Shown: positions 39,631 to 48,249, numbered from the stretch's first letter. The stretch: 64,000 nt of DNA from Streptomyces sp. PH10-H1 (GCF_030063355.1 NZ_JASISZ010000043.1:1-64000); one strand, 5' to 3'. The notes: generated by a model from the sequence alone, not told the origin. Translations and numbers: made by a program.

Positions 39631-40518
39631 ATGCGACAGGTCGCGAAAAAAGGCCTGATCACCGTGGTCGCGACGGGCGGCGTACTCGCCGCCGGCAGCG
39701 GCTTCGCGTTTGCGGACTCGGGTGCCACCGGCGCCACGTCCGACTCGCCGGGCGTGGGCTCCGGCAACACGGTTCAGGTACCGGTGCACGCGCCGGTCAA
39801 CCTGTGCGGGAACACGGTCAGCGTCGTCGGGGCGCTGAACCCGGCGATGGGCAACCACTGCGAGAACACGTCCGGCACGGCCGGGCGGGGCGGCCACGGC
39901 CGGGCCCACGGTTCGTCCGGGCCGTCCGGCACGGCCGGGCGGGGCGGCCACGGCCGGGCCCACGGTTCGTCCGGGTCGACGGCGCACGGCGGTGCCAAGG
40001 GCTCGCCGGGCGTCCTCTCCGGCAATACGGCGCAGGTGCCGATCGATGTGCCGGTCAACGCGTGCGGGAACAGTGTCACCGTGATCGGCGGACTCAACCC
40101 CGTGACCGGCGACTGCTGCGAGAACTCCGAGGGGCACGGGCCCCACGGACCCGGAAACCCGGGTCAGCCCGGTCAGCCGGGGAATCCGGGTCAGCCGGGA
40201 AACCCCGGTACTCCTGGCAACCCGGGTACTCCCGGCAATCCCGGAGCGCCGGGTAATCCGGGAACCCCCGGTAATCCCGGGAACCCGGGCCGGCCGGGGA
40301 ATCCCGCCATTCCGGGCCTGCCCTCATCGCCGCACGGTCCCGGGACACCGGTCGTGCCGGCCGCTCACCATCCGGGCGCCCAGTCGGACACTCCCGGCAA
40401 CGGCCGGAGCTCGCTGGCCGCCACTGGTGGGCAGATCGGTGCGGCGCTGCCCACCAGCGCGGCCCTGCTGCTCGGGGGCGCCATGCTCTACCGTCGCAAC
40501 CGCGCGTCCCGGGTCTGA
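39631..40518 (+). CDS. chpC: Long chaplin with two chaplin domains, collagen-like linker and LAATG sortase signal
   Basis: 295 residues. Signal peptide 1-30; chaplin domain 1 (SPGVGSGNTVQVPVHAPVNL...CENT, ~35-83); a Gly/Ser/Arg/His spacer with a duplicated 18-residue unit; chaplin domain 2 (SPGVLSGNTAQVPIDVPVNA, ~128-165); a linker of GNPG/GTPG/GQPG triplets that is collagen-like Gly-x-Pro (~175-240); then SLAATGGQIGAALPTSAALLLGGAMLYRRNRASRV, a class E sortase LAxTG signal with hydrophobic span and basic tail. Long chaplins are wall-anchored and seed fibres of the short ones. Named ChpC-like because S. coelicolor ChpC is the long chaplin next to ChpH. Confidence 0.92.
   Translation: MRQVAKKGLITVVATGGVLAAGSGFAFADSGATGATSDSPGVGSGNTVQVPVHAPVNLCGNTVSVVGALNPAMGNHCENTSGTAGRGGHGRAHGSSGPSGTAGRGGHGRAHGSSGSTAHGGAKGSPGVLSGNTAQVPIDVPVNACGNSVTVIGGLNPVTGDCCENSEGHGPHGPGNPGQPGQPGNPGQPGNPGTPGNPGTPGNPGAPGNPGTPGNPGNPGRPGNPAIPGLPSSPHGPGTPVVPAAHHPGAQSDTPGNGRSSLAATGGQIGAALPTSAALLLGGAMLYRRNRASRV
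39871..39976 (+). repeat. 54-bp direct duplication inside the long chaplin gene
   Basis: The segment starting TCCGGCACGGCCGGGCGGGG at 39871 recurs at 39925 almost unchanged, period 54 bases (18 codons), encoding two copies of SGTAGRGGHGRAHGSSG. In-frame duplication in the spacer between the two chaplin domains. Confidence 0.85.
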
Positions 40519-40544
40519 CCTGCCGGAAACGCACGGTTCACCGC

Positions 40545-40604
40545 ACGACCCAACGCATGACCCAACGCATGACCCAATGCAGGCTCAATGCACGACTCAA
40601 TGGG
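40545..40604. repeat. 12-bp tandem repeat GACCCAACGCAT, about five degenerate copies
   Basis: Units at 40545, 40557 (perfect), 40569 (GACCCAATGCAG), then further decayed copies up to the terminator. Non-coding space after the long chaplin gene. Confidence 0.8.
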
Positions 40605-40627
40605 ACCCCGCGGTCGCGGGGTCCCAT
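40600..40627 (+). terminator. Hairpin after long chaplin, 13-bp arms
   Basis: ATGGGACCCCGCG-gt-CGCGGGGTCCCAT, a perfect 13-base stem followed by TTTG. It lies between the long chaplin and the convergent DUF5703 gene and can serve both. Confidence 0.9.
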
Positions 40628-40652
40628 TTGTGCGTTATATGTAGATATCAGC

Positions 40653-40841
40653 TCACCAGGTGGCCCTGACCTGGCGGATGATCCGGCGGCGCAGCCGCAC
40701 CCGGCGGCTCCCGTCGGGGTAGAGGCGCAGCCGGTCCAACTCCCAGTGGCCGTACTCCGCCTGATCGGTCAGCAGTCGCGTCGCGTCCTTCCGGGACACA
40801 CCCCGGGGGACGTACATCTCTGTGAATTCGTATTCCGGCAT
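40653..40841 (-). CDS. DUF5703 family protein
   Basis: 62 residues, MPEYEFTEMYVPRGVSRKDA then TRLLTDQAEYGHWELDRLRL and a basic C terminus (RRVRLRRRIIRQVRATW). Small basic actinobacterial protein of unknown role, well conserved among Streptomyces. Ends at the hairpin 40600-40627. Confidence 0.85.
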   Translation of the reverse strand: MPEYEFTEMYVPRGVSRKDATRLLTDQAEYGHWELDRLRLYPDGSRRVRLRRRIIRQVRATW

Positions 40842-40888
40842 CGCATCTATTGTGCGGGCAACGCCCTGGTGCGGATAGCGTCTGCACC

Positions 40889-41497
40889 ATGTCTGATGAC
40901 GTGCAGCCCACCGTTGCCGAGGTACGTGCCGCCGCTGAGGCGGTCAAAGCCGCGCTGGACCGCCACCTCGAGGCGATCGAGAACCGGACGGGGGAGGACG
41001 ACCCCGCCGTCTACACCGCGTTCGACGATCTCGCCTCGGCCGCCGAGGCCTACGACGAGCTGCTCTATGACGCCTATGACGAGGTCACGCCGTTCGAAGT
41101 CCCGTCCGGCGACACCCTGCCCGAATACGCGGGTCCCGATGAACCCGCCGCGATCAGTGTGCTGATCCGGCGCGACTACAGCATCGTGGAACCGCAGCGG
41201 CTTCTCGTGCAGGCCCAGCGGGTCGCCGATGCGGACTCCGGAACGGACACCGGCGTCAACGCCGCGGTCGGCATTCTCTTCGGCGAGTACGAGCCGGACG
41301 AGATCGCCCAGCGGCACAAGGAATTCGGGCTCGAAGAGGGCGACTCCACCCTGTGGGTGTCGGCCGCGGAGCCCACCGAGCCGGGGGACTGGCTGTCCAC
41401 TCCGTTCGACCAGGCCGATCCCCAGCAGATCATCTGCCGGTTCGACGTCAGCGCGGTCTTCGACGACGAACTGAGCGCGCTCGACCCGGACAACTGA
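40889..41497 (+). CDS. Uncharacterised acidic actinobacterial protein
   Basis: 202 residues, strongly acidic (many Asp/Glu, ~40), beginning MSDDVQPTVAEVRAAAEAVK with a helical first half (ALDRHLEAIENRTGEDDP..AEAYDELLYDAYDE) and a mixed second half (ISVLIRRDYSIVEPQRLLVQ..HKEFGLEEGDSTLWVSA). No family recognised. The ATG at 40889 lies seven bases after TAGCGT (40876-40881), so probably leaderless. Divergent from DUF5703. Confidence 0.75.
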   Translation: MSDDVQPTVAEVRAAAEAVKAALDRHLEAIENRTGEDDPAVYTAFDDLASAAEAYDELLYDAYDEVTPFEVPSGDTLPEYAGPDEPAAISVLIRRDYSIVEPQRLLVQAQRVADADSGTDTGVNAAVGILFGEYEPDEIAQRHKEFGLEEGDSTLWVSAAEPTEPGDWLSTPFDQADPQQIICRFDVSAVFDDELSALDPDN

Positions 41498-41568
41498 CCT
41501 CCGACCGGATCGATGGGTCAGTCGGGTCAGTCGGGGAGGACGGGCCGGGCAGGACGGACGAGGCGGCG

Positions 41569-41594
41569 GGGGCGGACGGCAAGCCGTCCGCCCC
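41569..41594. terminator. Bidirectional hairpin GGGGCGGACGGC-aa-GCCGTCCGCCCC
   Basis: Twelve-base perfect arms with a two-base centre between convergent stops at 41497 and 41603. Confidence 0.88.
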
Positions 41595-41602
41595 GGCCGG
41601 AC

Positions 41603-44158
41603 TCACTCCGCGACCGCCTGTTCGCGCAGCACCGAACGCAGCCGGGTCGTACGGTCCTTCGCCGGGATCGCGGCCACCGCATGGGCCAGGCCCTGGTCGG
41701 CGCCCTGCACCACCGACAGATGGCGCTCCCCGCGGCCGAAGGCCGTGTAGACCCACGCGCGGGTCAGCGCCTGCACCGCGTCGCCCGGCAGGACGACGAC
41801 CACGGCGGGCCACCGCAGCCCGGCGGACTGCTGGGTGGTCATCGCCCACCCGTGCCGCAGGGCCGCCACCTGATCGCGCGGGACGAGGACCCTGGTACCC
41901 GCGCAGTCCAGATACAGCCCCTCGGGATCGGCCGACACCACCGTGCCCGGCAGCGTCAGGCCCGGCTCCGGTGCGTAGACGACCCGGTCACCGGGGTCGA
42001 AGCCGCCGAATCGGCCCGGTCCGGGGTTGAGCCGTTCCTTGAGCGCCGCGTTGAGCACCTGGGTGCCGACTGCGCCGCCGTGGCCCGGTGTGATCACCTG
42101 CGTCTCCCCTGCGGGCACTCCGATGACGCGCGGCACCGAATCGGCGACCAACTGCACCGTGCGGTGCACCGCCTCGCGCGGGTCGCGCACCGGGACGATG
42201 ACGACCTCCTTGCCGGGGGCCTCCACCGCCGTCAGCTCCCCGATGCCGATCCCCGACACCAGCTCGCCGATCGGCCCGGGATCCGGGGTGCGCGACGCCA
42301 CTTGCGGGCAGGTCTTCGCCGCCAGCAGATCCGCGAAGGCCCGGCCGGGCCCGACCGACCACAGCACCCCGGGATCGCCGCTGAGGACCAGCCGCGCCCC
42401 GTCGGGAACGGCCTCGACGAGCGTCGCCGCGAGTTCTACGTCGAGCTGCGGTGCGTCGAGTACGGCCAGCACGTCCAGGGCGAGGCTTCCGTCCGCCTCC
42501 CGGCCCGGCCCTTCCTGCCCGGACAGCAGCCCGGCCACGGTGACGGCGACATCCGTGTCGTCCGCGCCGAGGCGCGCGGCGAGCCGCCGCCTGCCTTCCT
42601 CGGTGTACGCGGCCGCGTACGCCCGCAGCCCCAGCGTCCGCGCCGCCGCGACCAGCGCGGCCGGTTCCGCGCGGGCCGCCTCGCCACCGGTGTGCGTGAC
42701 CAGACCGCAGGCAGCCGCCGCGCGGACCAGCGCCGCGGCGGACGGGGACGGCGAGGCGGTCGCGGCCGCCTCCCAGTCGAGGTCATCCCCTTCGAACGTC
42801 TTGAGCAGCCGGTCCAGACCGTCCGCGAGGCTCTCCTCGGCGAGCGCGTACCGGTCGAGACCGAGGAGCAGCCGGACCGGCGGGGCCTCGTCCCCCTCAT
42901 CCGCCGGGGCGGACTTCGCCCCGGGAACGTCCTCCGCGTCCTGGAACACCAGCACCCGGCCCTCGGCGATGGCCGCGGTCAGCCCCTCCTCGGCGCCGGA
43001 CACGGACTGCTTCTCCAACGCCGTACGCAGCACGGACGATTCGAGAGCCGTGTGTCCCTGCTCGGCGGCCCGCTCCAACAACCACACCACCAGCGCCCGC
43101 ACCCGGCGCTCGTCGTCCGGCCCGCACTCGCCGCCGAGCAGCGCCCGCGCGAAACCGTCCGCGTGCTCGACCCGCACTCCGGCCAGCGCCAGCACCTGCC
43201 ACGGGTCCTCGCGCAGCGTCTGCGCCGCGCGCTCCCCGAGCGCCGCCACCGCCGGCTCGGCCAGTTCCGCCGGTGCCCCGCCCTCCGTCAGCACGGCCCG
43301 CGCCGCCTCCACGGCGGCCGGATCGTACGCCACCGGCACCCGCGCCGGCCGGATCGCTCCCCGTACGCCCTGAGCCTCGTCGCTCTGCCCAGCGGGCGCC
43401 TGCCCCCGCACCGCCCCGGAACCCGTCGGCCCGCCGGGCCGGCCTTCGCCCGTGCCTGCGGCCGCCTCGGCGCCGCCGTCGGGCCGGCTGTCCGCCGGCC
43501 TCTCGGCAGCGGAGTCTCGCACGGCATCCTCGGCCCGTTCCGGCGCACTCGTCGTGGCGGTGCCGCTGTCGGAGGAACCGGCGCCCTGCGACGTGGCGCC
43601 GCGCGCCGCGCCCTGCGCGTCAGCCCTGGCGGGTGTCACCGCCGGGCCGGGTGTGGCCGGGCCTTCGGCGGGGTCGCTGTCGGTGCCCGTCGGAGCCGGG
43701 TCGGGTGCGGCCGTGTCCTCGGTGCTGTCGCCGTCGTCGCCCGGGAGGGATTCCGCTGCGGTCTCGACACCGGTCTCCGCGTCCGACGCGTCCGCGACCT
43801 CCGCCGTCGGCGGTTGAACGCCGGCCGCGGCAGCGGCCTCGGCTGCTTGGAGTTTCGCGGCTTCCGCGGCCATCGCCTCACGGCGTTTGCGGCGGGCGGC
43901 CGCCGCGTCGCCCTTGGGAGCGGGGGCGGCGGGGTTGTCGCCGCGTTCGATGGAGCGCATGGCGGCGGCCAGCCCTGCGAGGTCGACCGGGGGCTTCGTC
44001 CGGGCGCGGGCGGGCGCGGCCGGGGCGGGGACGAGGGGGGCGTCGGCGTCGGCGTCCTCTATGACCCGCTCCGTCTCGGCGAGGCGGGCCGGGGCCGTGG
44101 GCGGTTGCCCGTCGGTGCCGGGCGTCGCGACGTCCTGGTCGGTGCGGTCCTCAGACAC
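41603..44158 (-). CDS. RecD2-like protein with degenerate ATPase motifs
   Basis: 851 residues. The first ~270 are low-complexity Ala/Pro/Glu/Gly. Then come an HhH-like region and two RecA-like halves of the RecD2 helicase fold: VITPGHGGAVGTQVLNAALKERLNP and a C-terminal AMTTQQSAGLRWPAVVVVL aligned to the RecD motif V/VI. The nucleotide site is lost: where RecD2 has GGPGTGKTT the protein reads THTGGEAARAEP (~484-495), motif Ia APTGRAAKRL is AYTEEGRRRL, Walker B DE is DA (VLDAPQLD), and motif III GDPDQLPSVG is GDPGVLWSVG. So it is probably not an ATP-driven helicase. It may be a DNA-binding or scaffold relative. Encoded upstream of an aldo/keto reductase, no shared operon evident. Confidence 0.8.
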   Translation of the reverse strand: MSEDRTDQDVATPGTDGQPPTAPARLAETERVIEDADADAPLVPAPAAPARARTKPPVDLAGLAAAMRSIERGDNPAAPAPKGDAAAARRKRREAMAAEAAKLQAAEAAAAAGVQPPTAEVADASDAETGVETAAESLPGDDGDSTEDTAAPDPAPTGTDSDPAEGPATPGPAVTPARADAQGAARGATSQGAGSSDSGTATTSAPERAEDAVRDSAAERPADSRPDGGAEAAAGTGEGRPGGPTGSGAVRGQAPAGQSDEAQGVRGAIRPARVPVAYDPAAVEAARAVLTEGGAPAELAEPAVAALGERAAQTLREDPWQVLALAGVRVEHADGFARALLGGECGPDDERRVRALVVWLLERAAEQGHTALESSVLRTALEKQSVSGAEEGLTAAIAEGRVLVFQDAEDVPGAKSAPADEGDEAPPVRLLLGLDRYALAEESLADGLDRLLKTFEGDDLDWEAAATASPSPSAAALVRAAAACGLVTHTGGEAARAEPAALVAAARTLGLRAYAAAYTEEGRRRLAARLGADDTDVAVTVAGLLSGQEGPGREADGSLALDVLAVLDAPQLDVELAATLVEAVPDGARLVLSGDPGVLWSVGPGRAFADLLAAKTCPQVASRTPDPGPIGELVSGIGIGELTAVEAPGKEVVIVPVRDPREAVHRTVQLVADSVPRVIGVPAGETQVITPGHGGAVGTQVLNAALKERLNPGPGRFGGFDPGDRVVYAPEPGLTLPGTVVSADPEGLYLDCAGTRVLVPRDQVAALRHGWAMTTQQSAGLRWPAVVVVLPGDAVQALTRAWVYTAFGRGERHLSVVQGADQGLAHAVAAIPAKDRTTRLRSVLREQAVAE

Positions 44159-44208
44159 GTGGGCCTCCGTGGTGCGGCGTGGTGCGGCGGGTCCCCGGCC
44201 GGGCTCGC

Positions 44209-45189
44209 TCAGAGCGTGCTCCAGTCGTGGTCCGGGTAGCGGTGCAACGGCGCTGACACATCGTCCAGCGCCTGGCAGATCTCATCCGGAAGACTAAGGG
44301 CCTCCACTGACAATGCTTGCGCGAGCTGCTGCGCGTTGCGCGCGCCGACGATGGGCGCGGCCACTCCCGGCCGGTCCCTGACCCAGGCCAGCGCGACGTC
44401 CATGGGCCGGACCGCGAGCCCGTCTGCCGCCGTGGTGACGGCGTCGACGATGAGCCGTGCCGTCTCGTCGAGGTAGGGGTCGACGAAGGCGGCCATCTCC
44501 TCCGAGCCGCCGCGTGACTCGACCGGGGTGCCGGTGCGGTACTTGCCGGTGAGCACGCCGCGCCCGAGGGGCGAGGACGGCAGCAGCCCGACGCCGAGGT
44601 CGAGCGCGGCGGGCAGCACTTCGCGCTCGACGCCGCGCTGCAGCAGTGAGTACTCCATCTGGGTACTCGCCAGCGGGGTGCGGCCGGGGACGGCGCGCTG
44701 CCAGGTCGCGGCCTTGGCGAGCTGCCAGCCGCAGTAGTTGGAGACCCCGACGTACCGGGCGCGGCCCGAGGTGACGGCGATGTCGAGGGCCTGCAGGGTC
44801 TCGTCGAGCGGGGTGTACGGGTCGAAGGCGTGCACCTGCCACAGATCGACGTAGTCGGTGCCGAGCCGCTGCAGGGAGGCGTCCAGGGCCGAGAGCAGAT
44901 GGCCGCGGGAACAGTCGAACCGCCGGTCGGGATCGGGCACGCTGCCCGCCTTGGTGGCGATCACCAGGTCCGCGCGGGGGACGAGGTCCTCGATGAGCCG
45001 CCCGAGCATGTACTCCGCGCCGCCGTCCGCGTAGACGTCGGCGGTGTCCACCAGGGTGCCGCCCGCTTCCCAGAAGGTCTTCAGCTGGTCGGCGGCGTCC
45101 CGTTCGCCGGTGTACCGCCCCCAGGTGAGCGTGCCGAGCCCGAGGCGGGACACGCGCAACCCGGTGCGGCCGAGGTGCCTCTGTTCCAT
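44209..45189 (-). CDS. Aldo/keto reductase
   Basis: 326-residue (beta/alpha)8 NADPH reductase: GTLTWGRYTGERDAADQLK, VDTADVYADGGAEYMLGRLI with the catalytic Asp and Tyr, IATKAG with Lys and WQVHAFDP with His, and the phosphate loop RDRPGVAAPIVGARNAQQL. Substrate not predictable. TAATCT lies eight bases before the ATG, so a near-leaderless start. Confidence 0.92.
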   Translation of the reverse strand: MEQRHLGRTGLRVSRLGLGTLTWGRYTGERDAADQLKTFWEAGGTLVDTADVYADGGAEYMLGRLIEDLVPRADLVIATKAGSVPDPDRRFDCSRGHLLSALDASLQRLGTDYVDLWQVHAFDPYTPLDETLQALDIAVTSGRARYVGVSNYCGWQLAKAATWQRAVPGRTPLASTQMEYSLLQRGVEREVLPAALDLGVGLLPSSPLGRGVLTGKYRTGTPVESRGGSEEMAAFVDPYLDETARLIVDAVTTAADGLAVRPMDVALAWVRDRPGVAAPIVGARNAQQLAQALSVEALSLPDEICQALDDVSAPLHRYPDHDWSTL

Positions 45190-45315
45190 GACCGCTGAGA
45201 TTACTGGGGAAGTGGCTGATTGGGCAGCAGTGACGAACCCGACAAGCGCCGGAAGGACGGCATGGCGCTAAAGTCCGGAGTGACAGAGACGTTACTCATC
45301 AGTAAGGGGAGCGGT

Positions 45316-46365
45316 ATGCGGCTCGGAATCAACCTCGGCTACTGGGGCGCCGGGATGGACGCGGACAACCTGGCCGTCGCCCGTGAGGCGGACCGGCTCG
45401 GCTACGCGGTCTGCTGGGCCGCGGAGGCGTACGGTTCCGATGCCGCGACCGTGCTCTCCTGGGTGGCCGCGCAGACCGAGCGCATCGACATCGGCTCGGC
45501 GATCTTCCAGATCCCGGCCCGTACCCCCGCGATGACCGCGATGACCGCCGCGACCCTCGACTCGCTGTCCGGCGGCCGCTTCCGGCTGGGCCTCGGCGTC
45601 TCGGGACCGCAGGTCTCCGAGGGCTGGTACGGCATCCGGTTCGACAAGCCGCTGGCCCGTACCCGGGAGTACGTGGAGATCGTCCGCAAGGCGATGTCGC
45701 GCGAGCGGCTGTCCCACGAGGGCGAGCACTGGACGCTGCCGCTCCCGGGCGGCCCCGGCAAGCCGCTCAAGCTCACCGTGCACCCGGTGCGCGAGCACAT
45801 CCCGCTGTACATCGCCGCGATGGGCCCCAAGAACCTCGAGCAGACCGGCGAGATCGCCGACGGCGCGCTGCTGCTCTTCAGCGCCGCCGAGAACCTCGAG
45901 GACACCTCGCTCGCCCCGCTGCGCGCGGGCCGTGCCAAGGTCGGCAAGACCCTCGAGGGCTTTGACGTTGTCCCGACGCTGCCGATGGCGCTCGGCGACG
46001 ACGTGGACGCGCTCGCGGACATCTTCCGTCCCTACACCGCCCTGTACGTCGGCGGCATGGGCAGCCGCAAGCAGAACTTCTACAACCAGCTCGCGCAGCG
46101 CATGGGTTACGAGAAGGAAGCCGCCGAGATCCAGGACAAGTACCTGGCGGGCGACAAGGACGGCGCCGCCGCGGCCGTGCCGCGCGACCTGATCGACAAG
46201 ACCAGCCTGCTCGGCCCGGTCGAGCGGATCTCCGACCGCATGCAGGCCTACGCGGCCGCCGGTGTCACCACCCTGACCGTCACCCCGGCAGGCTGGACGC
46301 TCGACGAGCGGATCGCCGCGCTGCGCGCGGGAGTCGAGGCCATGGAGCGCGCGGGCCTCGCGTAA
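45316..46365 (+). CDS. LLM class F420-dependent oxidoreductase
   Basis: 349-residue luciferase-like TIM-barrel enzyme. MRLGINLGYWGAGMDADNLAV start, then EADRLGYAVCWAAEAYGSDAATVLSWVAAQTERIDIGSAI (with the non-prolyl cis-peptide region), GGRFRLGLGVSGPQVSEGWYG, IPLYIAAMGPKNLEQTGEIADG: typical of actinobacterial F420-dependent reductases (TIGR03559-like). Uses F420H2 or F420 to act on an unknown substrate. ATG 45316 preceded by AGGGGAG. Divergent from the aldo/keto reductase. Confidence 0.92.
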   Translation: MRLGINLGYWGAGMDADNLAVAREADRLGYAVCWAAEAYGSDAATVLSWVAAQTERIDIGSAIFQIPARTPAMTAMTAATLDSLSGGRFRLGLGVSGPQVSEGWYGIRFDKPLARTREYVEIVRKAMSRERLSHEGEHWTLPLPGGPGKPLKLTVHPVREHIPLYIAAMGPKNLEQTGEIADGALLLFSAAENLEDTSLAPLRAGRAKVGKTLEGFDVVPTLPMALGDDVDALADIFRPYTALYVGGMGSRKQNFYNQLAQRMGYEKEAAEIQDKYLAGDKDGAAAAVPRDLIDKTSLLGPVERISDRMQAYAAAGVTTLTVTPAGWTLDERIAALRAGVEAMERAGLA

Positions 46366-46403
46366 CCGACGGGACCGGTCCCCGGCCCAGGCCCCACTCG
46401 GGT

Positions 46404-47009
46404 CTAGCTGGGGACCAGCCGTCCCAGCAGCCGTCCGAACGCGACGAGCCGGGCTATCTGCCCCGCGCCGCCGTCGTCGAGCGACTTGCTGAACCGGAAC
46501 GCCTCGGGCCGGAAGCGGGCGGCGGCGACCGGCGAGTCCGGATCGGTCTGCACCGCGCTCAACTCGTGCGGCATCGAGGTCGCGAGCACCAGGTACACCC
46601 CGCGGTCGACGCGCAGGCCCTGCTCGTCCCGGCCGACCAGGGTCCGCATCCCGACATGCCCGATGGAGTTCAGCGGGAGCACCTGCACCGACGAGTCCAG
46701 CACGGTGCCGCCGGGCGCGCTGTCGTCGGCCAACTCCTCGCTGTGCCACAGGATCAGCCGCCGGCCGTCGCACACCGCCGCCTCCTGCCAGACCGACGTG
46801 CCCGCCTCCGTCAGGTCCACCACCCGTTCCAGGGTGAAACCGAGCACCTTGCGGCGTCCCAGTACGCCCCCGATCGCGTCCAGTGCGACATCCGCGTGCA
46901 GGAAGTAGGCGTCCGAGGCCTCCTCGAGGCGCTCGTACGGCGACCAGTCCGACCCCGCCGGACCCGACCGGCGCGTGGTCGGGCGGCTCCTCGTCGCCTT
47001 GCTGAACAT
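46404..47009 (-). CDS. Uncharacterised actinobacterial protein
   Basis: 201 residues. Starts MFSKATRSRPTTRR then DAYFLHADVALDAIGGVLG. It shows beta-rich stretches (TSVWQEAAVCDGRRLILWHS, GTVLDSSVQVLPLNSIGHVGMRTLVGRD) but no clear catalytic motif. Start choice is unsure between ATG 47009 and GTG 47015. The space to CorA upstream holds two hairpins. Confidence 0.6.
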   Translation of the reverse strand: MFSKATRSRPTTRRSGPAGSDWSPYERLEEASDAYFLHADVALDAIGGVLGRRKVLGFTLERVVDLTEAGTSVWQEAAVCDGRRLILWHSEELADDSAPGGTVLDSSVQVLPLNSIGHVGMRTLVGRDEQGLRVDRGVYLVLATSMPHELSAVQTDPDSPVAAARFRPEAFRFSKSLDDGGAGQIARLVAFGRLLGRLVPS

Positions 47010-47122
47010 GTCCACCTGCTTTGCGATTCACGGCCTCGTTGGCCCCTCAGCCCCCGTTGCACCTTACCCAGGAGGTAAGACAGTGCGGGATGAGGCGGCT
47101 CGACCGGATCGCTGGGTTTCCG

Positions 47123-47163
47123 CGGCCGTGGTGGGGGCTCGGGGGTCTTCCCCGCCACGGCCG
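47123..47163 (-). terminator. Hairpin downstream of corA
   Basis: Arms CGGCCGTGGTGGGG (47123-47136) and CCCCGCCACGGCCG (47150-47163), with one G-U-compatible mismatch and a 13-base loop, in the 196-base space after corA. A smaller dyad CTTACC-n5-GGTAAG lies at 47063-47079. No gene seen in this space. Confidence 0.8.
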
Positions 47164-47211
47164 TCATCAAACACAACGCCCCAGCGGGTCAGGGGTTACG
47201 GGGATTGCGCC

Positions 47212-48195
47212 TCACAGCCACCCGCGCCGTTTGAAGAACCAGTACAGGAACCCGTCGACGCCGGACATGACCGCCACCACGGCCGGATAGCTCCAGCTCT
47301 GGTGCAGTTCGGGTATGTTGTCGAATCTCATTCCGTAGATGCCGGCGATCATCGTCGGCGCAGCGGCCATCGCCGCCCACGCCGAGATCTTGCGCATGTC
47401 GTCGTTCTGCCGCACACCCACCTGCGTCAGATGCGAGTCCAGGATGTCGGAAAGCAGCCGGTCCAGGCTCTCGCCCTGCTCGTGCGCCCGGATCAGGTGG
47501 TCGGCGACGTCGCGGAAGAACGGCTTGCCGGAGTCGGCGACGAACGGCAGCCCGCCGCGCGCGAGCCGGGACATCGGCTCCATGAGCGGGCCGGTGGCGT
47601 GGCGGAACTCCAGCACCTGGCGCTTGAAGTTGTAGATCGCGCTCGCGGGGTTCCCCGGGCCACCGCCGGCCGGGGCGAACACCCGCTCCTCCAACTCCTC
47701 CAGGTCCACCTGGAGTTCGGCGGCGACCTCCGCGTAGTGGTCCACGACTGTGTCGCTGATCACATAGAGCACCGCGGGCGGCCCGTGCTTCAACAGCTCC
47801 GGGTCCTCCTCCAGCCTGCGCCTGACCTCCGCCAGCGCGCTGCCCTCGCCGTGCCTGACCGTCACCACGAAGGCGTCGCCGACGAACACCATCAGCTCGC
47901 CCGAGGTCACCGTGTCCGCGTCGTCGTCATAGTCCAGCGGCTTGAGGACCACGAACAGCGAACCTTCGTAAACCTCCAGCTTGGGCCGCTGGTGAGCCTT
48001 CAGGGCGTCCTCGACGGCCAGCGCGTGCAGGCCGAATTCCGAGGTGACGAGATCGAACTCCTCCGCCGTCGGCTCGTAGAGACCGATCCAGATGAAGGCG
48101 TCGCCCGACGCCCGCGCCCGGTCCAGTGCGTCCGAGAGGTCGTCGGGCCCCTCGGTGCGGTGCCCGTCCTTGTAGATGGCGCAGTCAACGATCAC
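47212..48195 (-). CDS. corA: CorA family magnesium/cobalt transporter
   Basis: 327 residues. Large cytoplasmic domain (1-~260) and two C-terminal membrane helices; the pore loop reads GIYGMRFDNIPELH where CorA normally has Gly-Met-Asn, and SAWAAMAAAPTMIAGIYG is the first helix. The Asn of the GMN selectivity motif is Arg, encoded by the rare codon AGA. GTG start at 48195. Forms homopentameric Mg2+ channels in the canonical family; the altered motif may change selectivity. Divergent from the phosphatase gene at 48250. Confidence 0.88.
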   Translation of the reverse strand: MIVDCAIYKDGHRTEGPDDLSDALDRARASGDAFIWIGLYEPTAEEFDLVTSEFGLHALAVEDALKAHQRPKLEVYEGSLFVVLKPLDYDDDADTVTSGELMVFVGDAFVVTVRHGEGSALAEVRRRLEEDPELLKHGPPAVLYVISDTVVDHYAEVAAELQVDLEELEERVFAPAGGGPGNPASAIYNFKRQVLEFRHATGPLMEPMSRLARGGLPFVADSGKPFFRDVADHLIRAHEQGESLDRLLSDILDSHLTQVGVRQNDDMRKISAWAAMAAAPTMIAGIYGMRFDNIPELHQSWSYPAVVAVMSGVDGFLYWFFKRRGWL

Positions 48196-48249
48196 GGGCC
48201 TATTCTGCCGCGATCCGGCGAAGTCATACCACCGACGTAGGCTGGCGGC

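Noticed and set aside
7063..40604. CRISPR arrays
   Set aside because: The repeats are 6-12 bases with no unique spacers and no cas genes are present.
41513..44239. A 908-residue open frame opposite the RecD2-like gene
   Set aside because: Arg/Gly-rich with no domain, while the minus strand shows RecD2 structure through its length.
47021..47290. An 89-residue plus-strand gene in the space between corA and its neighbour
   Set aside because: It runs through the corA terminator hairpin and into corA antisense, and its composition is not gene-like.
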